Shown in pieces: positions 1 to 8,538 of a DNA stretch of 32,867 nucleotides. The stretch comes from Planctomycetota bacterium. Lineage in GTDB: Bacteria; Planctomycetota; Planctomycetia; Pirellulales; Pirellulaceae. The position numbers and the translations under genes are program-made. The stretch spans positions 1 to 32,867 of the forward strand of contig JAJDEH010000287.1 of assembly GCA_029259935.1 (NCBI GenBank), given 5' to 3'. Position 1 is the stretch's first letter, and the number at the start of each line of letters is the position of its first letter. Below the pieces are notes generated by a model. It searched no databases. It saw nothing but the letters and a program-made list of their open reading frames with translations, and was not told the DNA's origin.

Positions 1-567
1 GGCGACGACACGATTTTCGTCGGCGCGTCGCTTTCCGTCCCGGTCGAATTCCATGGCGGCCCCGGTAGCGATCGCCTCACCGGCGGTCGAGGCAACGACC
101 TCTTGGACGGCGGTGCCGGCGATGACCAAATCAAGGGTGGAAAAGGCAAAGGCGCGGACGTGTTGATTGGCGGCGACGGCAACGACGATCTGCGAGGCGG
201 CCGTGGCAGCGACCTACTGATTGGGGGCCGAAACCGCGACACGCTGAACGGCGGTAAGGGAGATGATCTGCTCATCAGCGGCTTCACCAGCTTCGATGAC
301 GAATACCGCGCCTTGGATGCCATCTTGCTGGAATGGACATCGGACCGCGACTTTTCCCACCGTGTGCAAAACCTGCAAACGGGCGGTGGAGAGCATTTGG
401 ATGGAATCTCGCTCGTGGACGGCACTACCGTTTTTGATGACGGCGAGCGCGACAAGCTGCAAGGCGGACGGGGGCGCGATTGGTTCTTGGTGGCCGCGGC
501 CGATCAGGTCAGGGATAAAAACGGAACGCCATGGATCAGCCTCGTAAAGCGAAGGCACGATTCATGA
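1..567 (+). CDS. RTX-type calcium-binding repeat protein, C-terminal part (5' end outside window)
   Basis: The reading frame is open from base 1 and ends at TGA 565-567, so only the last 188 codons are visible. The first ~90 residues contain nonapeptide repeats of the GGxGxDxLx type (for example GGRGNDLLD, GGDGNDDLR, GGKGDDLLI), which in the hemolysin-type family form a calcium-binding beta-roll. A non-repetitive tail follows: it includes DAILLEW, a Gly-rich loop, TVFDDGERDKLQGG and RDWFLV. I recall very similar tails at the ends of large secreted planctomycete proteins, so this is probably the end of a long surface or secreted protein. The repeats and the true stop are seen directly; export and calcium binding are family knowledge. 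No function can be assigned to the missing N-terminal part. Confidence 0.85.
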   Translation, partial: GDDTIFVGASLSVPVEFHGGPGSDRLTGGRGNDLLDGGAGDDQIKGGKGKGADVLIGGDGNDDLRGGRGSDLLIGGRNRDTLNGGKGDDLLISGFTSFDDEYRALDAILLEWTSDRDFSHRVQNLQTGGGEHLDGISLVDGTTVFDDGERDKLQGGRGRDWFLVAAADQVRDKNGTPWISLVKRRHDS

Positions 568-669
568 ATTGGTGTGACACACATCGAATCAATTGATCGG
601 CGGGACAGCAACTTCTAGTTGGTGAAGAACCATCGCCTTTAAGAGAAGATGCGATCGCTGTCGCTTACT

Positions 670-1026
670 CTATCCGTGCTTGCCTTTCAAATGCCGGATA
701 GCTCGATAGATCATCAGGAAAATACCGCTCGCAAAAAAACCGACAACCAAACCCGCGAATGCACCGATCAACGCCCCTCCATACCAGGGTAAGTTCTGTC
801 CACCATAAACCGCGGCGAGAACAGCACCCAGGGCCGCCAACAAGAGTATCGCGGCCAGAATGAAAAGCGCCTGGAACAGGTTATCGCTTATGCGGACGTT
901 CACCCCGGTAACGGTGTCTGAAACAACATTGTAAGCGTCGCGTCCAGAGAAAGTGTTTTCCGTCTGGGACGTCTCAGGGTCAGCGTCCATCGCCGATCCC
1001 GGTTGGTGCGGGTTTTCGTCCGTCAT
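670..1026 (-). CDS. Small two-TM membrane protein, unknown function
   Basis: This 118-residue protein is not one I recognise. Its first ~45 residues are polar and acidic (Asp, Glu, Asn, Thr rich) and probably cytoplasmic. Two hydrophobic segments follow, about residues 48-72 (LFQALFILAAILLLAALGAV) and 80-107 (a Gly/Ala-rich helix ending in FLMIYRAI), then a short basic tail RHLKGKHG. There are no Cys residues and no catalytic motif. The gene stands alone on the minus strand between two plus-strand genes. A weak promoter-like pair (TTGACT and TATATC) lies upstream at 1040-1066. ATG at 1024-1026 is the first start in the frame. It is supported as a gene by the coherent polar/TM/TM/basic layout and a long frame; its role is unknown. 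Confidence 0.6.
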   Translation of the reverse strand: MTDENPHQPGSAMDADPETSQTENTFSGRDAYNVVSDTVTGVNVRISDNLFQALFILAAILLLAALGAVLAAVYGGQNLPWYGGALIGAFAGLVVGFFASGIFLMIYRAIRHLKGKHG

Positions 1027-1039
1027 TGGTCTACCGTTG

Positions 1040-1066
1040 GATATAATTTTTGTGGCGTTGAGTCAA
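1040..1066 (-). promoter_or_regulatory. Possible sigma70-like promoter of the two-TM gene
   Basis: On the minus strand, TTGACT (1061-1066) is followed after 15 bases by TATATC (1040-1045), just upstream of the ATG at 1026. The spacer is shorter than the preferred 17 bases, so this is a weak call. Confidence 0.25.
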
Positions 1067-1322
1067 TCTTGCACCTATTCATCTTGCCATTCCCTGTTCT
1101 CCACTCTCCCGGCATGTTTGGCGCGGTGTCAAGCTTAGATGTTCTTCGGCTCCCGAGCCGCCCCCGCCTTTCATTCGTAAAAGCGCAAGTTGAGCCGTAG
1201 CGTCAATTATCGGCCCTTCGAGTACTTAGTCAAATGCAATCGCGTGGCTGTCGTCTATGATGGACAATTCCTCTAAGCTGAACCGTTTCTCGCGACCTGG
1301 CACTCAAATTTGGGAGAAGCCG

Positions 1323-2567
1323 ATGGGCCTCGTTCGATTTGTGATTCTGATCTACGTCCTGCTGCCGTGCTGTCACATCGTCTTCGCGGACGAAGGAGCG
1401 AACGACAAAACCACTCCGCTGCCGATTCTGAACCTGCCCGCTTCCGGAACGAATCCGAGTGAGATCGACTATGCGACGGTACCGACACTGCGGGGCAAGC
1501 ACGCGATCGTCAACCGCGTGGCGCTCGGTCCACATGCCGGCGCGTCCGAAAAGGTGGACATGCATCACCTGCGGCTGAATCTTCACAACTACTTGGCCCA
1601 CTTCGACGGCAGATTCTGGTGCATCTGGAGCGACGGGCCGAAAGTCGAAGACTGGCCCACTCAGGAAGTCAAGTACTCCACGAGTACCGACGGACTGACG
1701 TGGAGCCCCGCCGCCAGTGTGACGGGAACGCCAAAGAAGCCGTATGCGTTTATCGCTCGTGGGCTATGGGTGCGGGATGGAGAACTATTGGCGCTGGCGG
1801 CTCATTATCGCGAAAAGGGCGCGTTCGGCACCCAGGAACAGAAGCAGCTCGAACTACTGGCGTTTCGCTTTAATGCGGCGAAAGGCAAGTGGGAACATCA
1901 CGGCAAGGTCTACGATAACGCCATTAACAACTTTCCACCACAAAAGCTGCCGTCGGGTGACTGGATATTGACTCGCCGCGACTCGCGATTCAACGTCAGC
2001 GTGCTAGTCGGTGGCCGTAAATCGATTGATGCCTGGCAAGCGTTTCCAGTCGTACGAGTCGGCGAAGTCAAGGGCTTTCGTCCCGACGAACCGATCTTCT
2101 GGCCGCTGACGGACGGAACGCTCTTCGCGCTGTTTCGCGACAACGGCGGATCGGGGCGGCTGTTTCATTCCGTCTCGCGTGACGAGGGCCGCGAGTGGAG
2201 CAAGCCCGAGCTGACGAACTTCCCTAACGCCAGCAGCAAGTTGTTCTCCATGCAAACCAGCCGCGGATACCGCATCCTGGTACTCAACGCCAATCCGTCG
2301 ATCGGGCGTCGCGAACTGCACCTGGCCGTGAGCGCCGATGGCAAGACGTTTACCCGTCTCGCGCGGCTGGATGTTCCCTCGCCGGCATCCATTCCCGACG
2401 CGGTTTCACGAATCGAGAAGAAGTTCCGTTCGGGAATCGCGAGCCTTCAATACCCGCATGTGATGGAGCACGATGGAAACATCCTGATCGCCCTTTCGCG
2501 TGGCAAAGTGCAAATCGAAGTCTTCCGCGTACCACTCGACGAGATTGATTCACTACTTGAAAAGTGA
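1323..2567 (+). CDS. Secreted sialidase/neuraminidase-like beta-propeller protein
   Basis: The frame opens at 1257, but I place the start at ATG 1323. It follows a strong Shine-Dalgarno sequence GGGAG (1312-1316) at 6 bases and begins directly with a signal peptide (MGLVRFVILIYVLLPCCHIVFA, cleavage near FA-DE). The mature protein, about 390 residues, carries Asp-box type repeats of bacterial sialidases: STSTDGLTWS, SVSRDEGREWS and the degenerate AVSADGKTFT. Conserved aromatic and Arg-rich segments such as WPLTDGTLFALFRDNGG fit the exo-alpha-sialidase/BNR fold. Family knowledge suggests a periplasmic or extracellular glycoside-binding or hydrolysing role. The catalytic Arg triad and Tyr/Glu pair cannot be assigned by eye, so sialidase activity itself is not shown. 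Many planctomycete proteins of this type have unknown substrates. Confidence 0.75.
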   Translation: MGLVRFVILIYVLLPCCHIVFADEGANDKTTPLPILNLPASGTNPSEIDYATVPTLRGKHAIVNRVALGPHAGASEKVDMHHLRLNLHNYLAHFDGRFWCIWSDGPKVEDWPTQEVKYSTSTDGLTWSPAASVTGTPKKPYAFIARGLWVRDGELLALAAHYREKGAFGTQEQKQLELLAFRFNAAKGKWEHHGKVYDNAINNFPPQKLPSGDWILTRRDSRFNVSVLVGGRKSIDAWQAFPVVRVGEVKGFRPDEPIFWPLTDGTLFALFRDNGGSGRLFHSVSRDEGREWSKPELTNFPNASSKLFSMQTSRGYRILVLNANPSIGRRELHLAVSADGKTFTRLARLDVPSPASIPDAVSRIEKKFRSGIASLQYPHVMEHDGNILIALSRGKVQIEVFRVPLDEIDSLLEK

Positions 2568-2676
2568 GCCGGCTTTCGGCACGGTTGAACACTCGAGTTG
2601 CTCGGCTGGATTTCAGTGGTGACTTGGACGTTTGCATTCAGCTAAATGCCTTCACCGAAATTCTTAGGTTTATCTG

Positions 2677-2705
2677 TTGACAGCCACTCTCGAGACTTGT
2701 ATACC
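2677..2705 (+). promoter_or_regulatory. Sigma70-like promoter of the blaI-M56 operon
   Basis: A perfect -35 box TTGACA (2677-2682) is separated by exactly 17 bases from TATACC (2700-2705), a four-of-six match to the -10 consensus. Transcription would begin near 2712, giving a leader of roughly 110 bases before the ATG at 2825. It is the best promoter match I found in the window. Confidence 0.6.
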
Positions 2706-2722
2706 TAAACTATTAGGTTAGG
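2704..2722 (+). promoter_or_regulatory. Palindromic operator candidate (CCTAA-N4-TTAGG) for the BlaI-type repressor
   Basis: CCTAA (2704-2708), ACTA, TTAGG (2713-2717) form a perfect 5+5 inverted repeat that overlaps the end of the -10 box. It is directly followed by another TTAGG (2718-2722), and a further TTAGG lies at 2664-2668 just upstream of the -35 box. BlaI/MecI repressors bind short dyads over their own promoters, so the position fits autorepression. The assignment is inferred from position and symmetry. Confidence 0.45.
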
Positions 2723-2824
2723 TTGTCGATCGGTCCAGCGAAGCTTACTCGCGGTCAAGTTGGCCCAGCCTACGCGTTTTCACCGCGTACAAGATTGTTG
2801 AACGATAGAAGGGAAGGATTGTCA

Positions 2825-3211
2825 ATGGACACTGGTCCGACGGAACGGGAGATGGAGATCCTGAAAGTGCTTTGGGAGATCGAGGAGGGTTCGGTGCGCG
2901 ACGTGCATGAGCGTCTCGCGCCGGAGTCGGGATTGCACTTCAATACGATCCAGACACAACTGCGAATCATGGATGACAAGGGATTCGTCACGCATCGACG
3001 CGACGGGCGTTCCTTCTTGTATCGGCCGCTCTGTACGCGCGAACAAGTGTCGTCGCGGTTTCTGCATAAGGTCTACAACGGCGCCGTGAACGAACTTGTC
3101 CTGAACATGCTTAGCACGGAGAAACTCAGCGAGCGCGAGTTGCGAGAACTCGAAACGCTGATCGTTGAAGCTCGTCATAAAAAATCACGCACTCGCAAGA
3201 GGGGGAAGTGA
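2825..3211 (+). CDS. BlaI/MecI/CopY-family transcriptional repressor
   Basis: The protein has 128 residues, the usual family size. The start at ATG 2825 is chosen over the upstream frame opening because AAGGA (2814-2818) lies 6 bases before it and the product then begins like the family ([21 protein letters not shown]). The winged-helix region spans about residues 4-75: VRDVHERL, then the recognition helix in [17 protein letters not shown] and the wing [13 protein letters not shown]. The rest ([22 protein letters not shown]) is the helical dimerisation part. The family binds promoter dyads as a dimer and is inactivated by cleavage through a partner M56 membrane peptidase. That partner is the next gene, one base downstream of this stop codon. 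An operator candidate overlaps the upstream promoter. The signal sensed is unknown; beta-lactams should not be assumed in a planctomycete. Confidence 0.93.
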   Translation: MDTGPTEREMEILKVLWEIEEGSVRDVHERLAPESGLHFNTIQTQLRIMDDKGFVTHRRDGRSFLYRPLCTREQVSSRFLHKVYNGAVNELVLNMLSTEKLSERELRELETLIVEARHKKSRTRKRGK

Positions 3212-3212
3212 C

Positions 3213-6068
3213 ATGCTGTGGCTAAACGAGGTCGCCTTGTGGCTCGTACATTCGGCCGTTTTCGGCGCGATCATTCTGCTCGGGGGAACCTGCGCCGTCT
3301 GGTTCTGCCGAGAACCGGTCTATCGCATTCGCATCATTCATTGGACACTCGTCGCCAGCCTGTTGGTGCCGGTGCTTCAGCAAGTGGACTTGATTCCTAG
3401 TTACTCGTTGAACCTTTGGCACGCGGCGAGCAGCGATGAGGTGAGCAACAACGAGGCGAGCAGTCGTGAAACGGCGCTCTTGGATGCCGATGCCGACACC
3501 GTATCCACGCCCGCGGTCTCAGCGCCACACGATGCCGCAGCCATATCGCACGTGGAATCCGAACCAATGGGCTCGATGGCGAATCACGAGGCCGCCGTGC
3601 CGCCGGAAGCAATGGGTGCGACGGAAGCTTCCATGTCGCTAACGCCCGTCGCAACGCCTGCGTCCAACAGCTTCGCCTTGGTGCCGCTGGCCATTGCCGC
3701 CTTGCCAATCGCCTATCTGGTACTCGTGGCTTGCTTGTTGTCCGCTTGGATCGTTTGCTTCGTCCGACGCGGCCAGATCGCCAGGCACGCCAGCCCGGCC
3801 AGTGAAGCACTGCGTAGCGTCCTGGCTTCCATCGCTGGCCGTCGCGCGCGTCATGCCCGTTTGCTGGTAACCGATCGCGTCGACAGTCCCATCATGTGGG
3901 GGCTTTGGCGTCCAACAATCGTAATTCCCGCCAAACTGGCGACCGCGCCCAACCTGGCTCAACTTCGCTGGGGCCTGGCGCACGAGTGGTCGCATGTGCG
4001 ACGACGTGACTTCAGCACACTGCTGTTGGCCAGTTTTGCTAATTTCGTTTGCTTCTACCAACCAGCCTATTGGTGGTTGCGCCGCCAGTTGACACTCAAC
4101 CAGGACTACCTAGCGGACGCTTTCGCCGCCAAGCACGGTGATTCGGCCGAAGACTACGCCGCCTTCCTCGTGTCGCTGGCACGAGCGCGGACTCAACCCA
4201 CATTTGGCGCGGCACTTGGCATCGGTGCCCGTCGCTCCAACCTGTTCCAGCGCGTCAAAATGCTCGTGAAGTCGTCGCGGCCGCCGCTGCAACATGACAA
4301 TCGGTTGCCGGCGATTGTCATCACAATGATCGCGTTGCTCATGGTGGGCGGCTTGAGTGCCTTGCGACTTAGCGCCGAGCCCAAGGATGACCAGCCAGCG
4401 GCAACCGCGGAAAAGAAAGCCGGCAAGCAGTCGGCAGAAGCCGAAAACAAATCTCCGCCGAAGCAGAAGGCAAATGACGGGCAAGCGAAGAAACTGCCCA
4501 AGCCGCTGACTTACCATGGCAAGGTGGTCGACCGCGAGACCGGCAAGCCGATCGCTGGCGCGACCGTCGAAGTGTCGCATGAACTCAGCCGCGATCCAAA
4601 GACGAACAGTTGGATCTCACTGCAAACCACGACCCACAAAAGCGACGAGAAGGGAAATTACAGCTTTACGCTGCCACCCGAAGAAGTCGCCCAGCCGTCG
4701 CTGTACTTGGTCGTGAACGCGCATCACCCCCAGTACCAATCGAAAGGCCGAAGCGGCTATTCACACTCGATGATCCGCAAGAATCTTGCCAACGGCGAGC
4801 CACCTTTTTATGCCACGATCAAACTGTCTGGCGGTGAAGCGATCTCGGCAGTCGTGTTGCAGCCCGATGGAGCGCCGGCTGCTAACTTACAGGTTCTCGC
4901 CTATTCCAAGAGCCCTTCAAAAGACGCGAGACGTAGTTACGAGCGAGGCGCTTTTCAATACTCGCAAACTGACGAGAGCGGCCGCTTCCGGATCGTCGTC
5001 GCCACGCCCGGTGACGGAGTGTTGTGGGTCTTTCCTAACAACTTCAGTCCGATCGCGCATCGAATTGGCGACCGGCGCGGAGATATCGGAAAACTAAACC
5101 TGCGCGAGGGAACTCGGCTGAGCGGCCGAGTGCTGGATGCCAAGGGGATGCCGGTGGCCAACGTGGGCGTCAACCTGCGGCGGAATGGAGACGGCGATGA
5201 GGCCGACGAGTTCCTGGGCGCGAACGGGGTCTCCAACGCGATCCGAGCCGGAGCCAAGACCGACGCGGAAGGGCGTTTCCATTTGAATCCGCTCCCGCCG
5301 GGCACCTACCGGGGAGAAGTGAGAGGAAATCCTCGTGATCCCTCTGAAAGGAGCAAACGCCGCCCGGCAGAGGTGAACGTCGACCATGTCTTCACTCCCG
5401 TGCAAGTCACGATTGTCGAGGGCGAAACGAACGATCCGATTGAAATCCGCGCCGTGCCGCATGTGATTCTACGTGGCCGCGTTTTCAATAGCCAAGGCAA
5501 GCCGAGAGCGAGCCATCAACAGCACCTCTTTGGCAAAGTAAACGGTGAAAGTATCTTCGCCAAGAGTACACGTCCGGGCGACGATGGTTGGTTTGAATTC
5601 AAAGTGCCGCATGGTGTTGAAGAGGCGCGAATTAATCTCACCACCAATGAACACAGTGCATTGCGTTGGCGGCTGAAACCGGACGATCCGTTGACCTACG
5701 GACGTGAAGTTAAATTCGGAACACTGGAAGAAGATTTCACGACCTTGGAAGTGGTTCGCTACGTGGCCCCATTGTTGCTGCTAAAGGCGGTGGATGAGAA
5801 CGGCAACCAAGTGACGGACTTCAAACCGAATAGCGCCTACAAGACGAGGCCGGAAGCCGAACGCCAAGGCCGGTTCATCAGTGGAGCTCTGGGAGATATC
5901 GGCTTTGAAGAGCAGCCGGATGGCCGTTGGCGGTCGAGCCAGTTGCTGCCCGACGAAGAAATCGCGATCTCTCTCGAGAAAGAAGGCTTCACGGCCGAGG
6001 CGCAGATCGTCACGCTGAAAGAAAAAGAGGAACGCGAACTGGTCTTCGTATTCAGGAAAGCGGATTAG
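3213..6068 (+). CDS. BlaR1-like M56 membrane metallopeptidase with tandem carboxypeptidase-regulatory-like domains
   Basis: The start is ATG 3213, one base after the blaI stop and preceded by a strong AGGGGG Shine-Dalgarno; the frame opens earlier inside blaI at a TTG. The product has 951 residues. TM segments lie near 5-27, 35-55, 155-183 and 367-388. The M56 zinc site HEWSH is at 257-261, with RRRD just after it, and the downstream motif is NQDYLADAFA, where the family usually has Glu (RExACD in BlaR1), so the third ligand would be Asp. After the last TM and a Lys/Gln-rich linker, the outer part holds several carboxypeptidase-regulatory-like beta-sandwich units, starting near 433 (GKVVDRETGKPIAGATVEV), 544, 635 (GRVLDAKGMPVANVGV), 752 and 857. 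Where BlaR1 has a penicillin-binding sensor, this protein has these domains. By family logic it cleaves or triggers loss of the repressor encoded upstream. The ligand is unknown. Confidence 0.88.
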   Translation: MLWLNEVALWLVHSAVFGAIILLGGTCAVWFCREPVYRIRIIHWTLVASLLVPVLQQVDLIPSYSLNLWHAASSDEVSNNEASSRETALLDADADTVSTPAVSAPHDAAAISHVESEPMGSMANHEAAVPPEAMGATEASMSLTPVATPASNSFALVPLAIAALPIAYLVLVACLLSAWIVCFVRRGQIARHASPASEALRSVLASIAGRRARHARLLVTDRVDSPIMWGLWRPTIVIPAKLATAPNLAQLRWGLAHEWSHVRRRDFSTLLLASFANFVCFYQPAYWWLRRQLTLNQDYLADAFAAKHGDSAEDYAAFLVSLARARTQPTFGAALGIGARRSNLFQRVKMLVKSSRPPLQHDNRLPAIVITMIALLMVGGLSALRLSAEPKDDQPAATAEKKAGKQSAEAENKSPPKQKANDGQAKKLPKPLTYHGKVVDRETGKPIAGATVEVSHELSRDPKTNSWISLQTTTHKSDEKGNYSFTLPPEEVAQPSLYLVVNAHHPQYQSKGRSGYSHSMIRKNLANGEPPFYATIKLSGGEAISAVVLQPDGAPAANLQVLAYSKSPSKDARRSYERGAFQYSQTDESGRFRIVVATPGDGVLWVFPNNFSPIAHRIGDRRGDIGKLNLREGTRLSGRVLDAKGMPVANVGVNLRRNGDGDEADEFLGANGVSNAIRAGAKTDAEGRFHLNPLPPGTYRGEVRGNPRDPSERSKRRPAEVNVDHVFTPVQVTIVEGETNDPIEIRAVPHVILRGRVFNSQGKPRASHQQHLFGKVNGESIFAKSTRPGDDGWFEFKVPHGVEEARINLTTNEHSALRWRLKPDDPLTYGREVKFGTLEEDFTTLEVVRYVAPLLLLKAVDENGNQVTDFKPNSAYKTRPEAERQGRFISGALGDIGFEEQPDGRWRSSQLLPDEEIAISLEKEGFTAEAQIVTLKEKEERELVFVFRKAD

Positions 6069-6154
6069 CAACGTCCCACGCAGCGTACTTTCAATCCGGT
6101 TGGGTGCCGTGCCGCGACCGAAGGTAGCCGTCTTGCGTGTTACCAGGAGTTCCC

Positions 6155-8503
6155 ATGAATCGCATCTTGATCGCACTCGTGGCCTTCGCGATCTCAACTA
6201 GTGGTGTGAAGGCCGATGAGCCGATCCGACTCCCTTCCGGTCAATTGATCGAAAGAGTCGACTTCGAGCGACATGTCGCCCCGCTGCTGAGCCGCCTTGG
6301 CTGCAACGCCGGTTCGTGCCACGGCGCCTCGAACGGCAAGGGCGATTTCCGGCTGAGCCTGTTCGGTTACGACAGCAAAGCGGACTACGAGGCAATCACG
6401 TCGGCGGGCAGCGGACGCGTCGATGTCGACGAGGCCGCCAGCAGCCTGATTTTGGAAAAGCCGACGCTGGCGGTGGATCATGGGGGCGGCCTGCGTCTGC
6501 CGCGCGACTCGTGGGAGTATCAGCTTGTTGCTCGCTGGATCAACGACGGTGCCCAACACGTGCCCGAAAGTGGAAAGCTGCTTCAAGTTGAAATCGAACC
6601 TCGGGAGAACGTGCTGACAATTTCAAGCCCACGGGCCGAGGTGCGAGTGATGGCGACCTTCGCCAATGGCGATCGGGTTGATGTTACCTCGTTGTCGCGA
6701 TTGCGCGTCCAGGACGAAACCGTCGCCTCGGTCGATGACCGAGGGACGCTGCGGCGGGTTGGTTCCGGGGATACGGCGGTCATTGCGACCTACAGCGGCT
6801 GGCCGGCGAATGCTTATATTCTTGTGCCGAGGGACGGCGAGGCCGCGGGCGTCGCCAATACGGCCTATCCCAAGAGCCTCATAGACCGCCACGTGTCCGC
6901 TAAATTGAGGCGGCTTCACATCGAGCCGACCACACTCTCCTCTGACGAGACGTTCCTGCGCCGCGTTACGCTGGCCACAATCGGCCAACTGCCGTCCCCC
7001 GATACCATTCGCGAATTCATCGCCGACAAATCTTCCGACAAGCGGGACCGCAAGATCAACGAATTGCTGAGCGACTCGCTGCACGCCGCGACGTGGGCGA
7101 CCCGGATGTGTGAAATCACCGGCAGCGGCAATTTCGGCGAGTCGCAAATGCCGCCTGCTGCCGGCCGCGAGGAAAAGTGGCATGCCTGGTTCCGTATTCG
7201 ATTCGCGGACAACGTCCCCTACGACCGGATCGCCCGCGGCATGCTGTGCGGCACGACACGCGGCCGGCGCGACGCGATCGAATTTGTCCAATCCAACATA
7301 CAGCGGGCGGCAAGAGACTCAAAAGAATCGACGAGCGAGTATGCCGAGCGCAAATCGCTGGACCTGTTCTGGCAGCGGCCAAAAGTCAACGAAGAGATCG
7401 ACGTCGAAGGCATCGCCGCGCGCATCGCGGCCGCCTTTCTCGGCGTCCGCATGGAATGTGCCCGCTGTCACAAGCATCCATTCGATCGTTGGACACGGAA
7501 CGACTACCGCTCATTCGCCAACCTGTTTACGCAAGTGCGCTTTGGCATGTCGCCGAGCCTAAGGTCGAGCCTCGTGGATGCGCTCGAAGAACAACGAACT
7601 CGGGCGCGGGAGGGCGCGCCGAAGAAACGCATTCCAAGCATGCGCGAGGTTTTCGTCTCGTCGACGCCGCGCGACTTCCGCGATGCGGCAACTCAACAAC
7701 GTCTGCCCGTCAAGCCGATCGGCGGAGCCGTGATGGAAACCGGCGGCGATCGCCGCGACGCCTTCGTCGATTGGCTTACCAGTCGCGACAACCCCTACTT
7801 CGCGCGCAACTTCGTCAATCGCGTCTGGGCCAAGTATTTTGGCGTTGGTCTGGTGGGACCCGTGGACGCGTTCTCGGCCGGTAATCCGCCGTCGCACCCC
7901 GCACTGCTCGACGCCCTCGCGCGGGACTTCGTGGACCACGGCTTCAACATCCGACGACTGGAGCGACAAATCCTGCAATCACGCGCTTGGCAGCGAGCCG
8001 CGACGACAAACGACACTTGCCGCACCGATCGTCGCAATTTCGCGCGGGCCTATGTGCGAGTCTTGCCCGCTGACGTGCTGCTGGATGCGATCAGTTGCGC
8101 GATCGGCGATCAACAACCTCGCGCCGTCGAAATAGCGGGAAGACGCGCGGGCGACAAGCAGATGGACATGTATTTCGAGATCTTTAATCGTCCCGAGCGC
8201 AAATTGACGTGCGACTGCGAACAAAGCGACGAGCCCACGTTGCGGCAATCGATGTTGTTGCTGGCTGATCCCGCCTTGATGGAGCGGATCCAGAACGGGC
8301 ACGTGGCGCGTCTGGCGGCTTCGGATGTCAGCGATGAGAAAGTCATTGAAGAGCTGTTTTTATTGACCTTGTCGAGGTCGCCCGATCGCGAAGAACTGAA
8401 TGCGGCCCGCAAGCACGTTGCCTCCGCCCCCAACCGGAAAGCAGCGCTAGGCGACGTGGTGTGGAGTCTGATGAATACCCGTGAGTTCGTGACAAACCAC
8501 TAG
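6155..8503 (+). CDS. DUF1549/DUF1553 planctomycete cytochrome-type protein with a Big-like domain
   Basis: The ATG at 6155 is preceded by AGGAG and begins a signal peptide (MNRILIALVAFAISTSGVKA). The 782-residue product has, in order: a cytochrome-like segment with CNAGSCH at 50-56 (Cys-x4-Cys-His) followed by GASNGKGDFRLSLFGYD; a bacterial-Ig-like (Big_2) stretch at about 155-220 (VRVMATFANGDRVDVTSLS, GDTAVIATYSG); a DUF1549 domain with canonical CARCH at 435-439 followed by KHPFDRW; and a DUF1553 domain with ARNFVNRVWAKYFGVGLV and HPALLDALARDF. This architecture is typical of large paralogous families in planctomycetes, encoded next to DUF1501 proteins, as here (35 bases apart). A periplasmic redox role with bound heme is inferred from the Cys-x2-Cys-His motif. 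The actual substrate of these proteins is not established. Confidence 0.92.
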   Translation: MNRILIALVAFAISTSGVKADEPIRLPSGQLIERVDFERHVAPLLSRLGCNAGSCHGASNGKGDFRLSLFGYDSKADYEAITSAGSGRVDVDEAASSLILEKPTLAVDHGGGLRLPRDSWEYQLVARWINDGAQHVPESGKLLQVEIEPRENVLTISSPRAEVRVMATFANGDRVDVTSLSRLRVQDETVASVDDRGTLRRVGSGDTAVIATYSGWPANAYILVPRDGEAAGVANTAYPKSLIDRHVSAKLRRLHIEPTTLSSDETFLRRVTLATIGQLPSPDTIREFIADKSSDKRDRKINELLSDSLHAATWATRMCEITGSGNFGESQMPPAAGREEKWHAWFRIRFADNVPYDRIARGMLCGTTRGRRDAIEFVQSNIQRAARDSKESTSEYAERKSLDLFWQRPKVNEEIDVEGIAARIAAAFLGVRMECARCHKHPFDRWTRNDYRSFANLFTQVRFGMSPSLRSSLVDALEEQRTRAREGAPKKRIPSMREVFVSSTPRDFRDAATQQRLPVKPIGGAVMETGGDRRDAFVDWLTSRDNPYFARNFVNRVWAKYFGVGLVGPVDAFSAGNPPSHPALLDALARDFVDHGFNIRRLERQILQSRAWQRAATTNDTCRTDRRNFARAYVRVLPADVLLDAISCAIGDQQPRAVEIAGRRAGDKQMDMYFEIFNRPERKLTCDCEQSDEPTLRQSMLLLADPALMERIQNGHVARLAASDVSDEKVIEELFLLTLSRSPDREELNAARKHVASAPNRKAALGDVVWSLMNTREFVTNH

Positions 8504-8538
8504 CCCGTGCAGGGGCGTCCTACCCAAGGAGCGAGATT

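Noticed and set aside
1147..1160. CGGCT-CCCG-AGCCG hairpin in the region before the sialidase gene
   Set aside because: A 5-bp stem with no T-run and no gene end next to it; expected by chance in GC-rich DNA.
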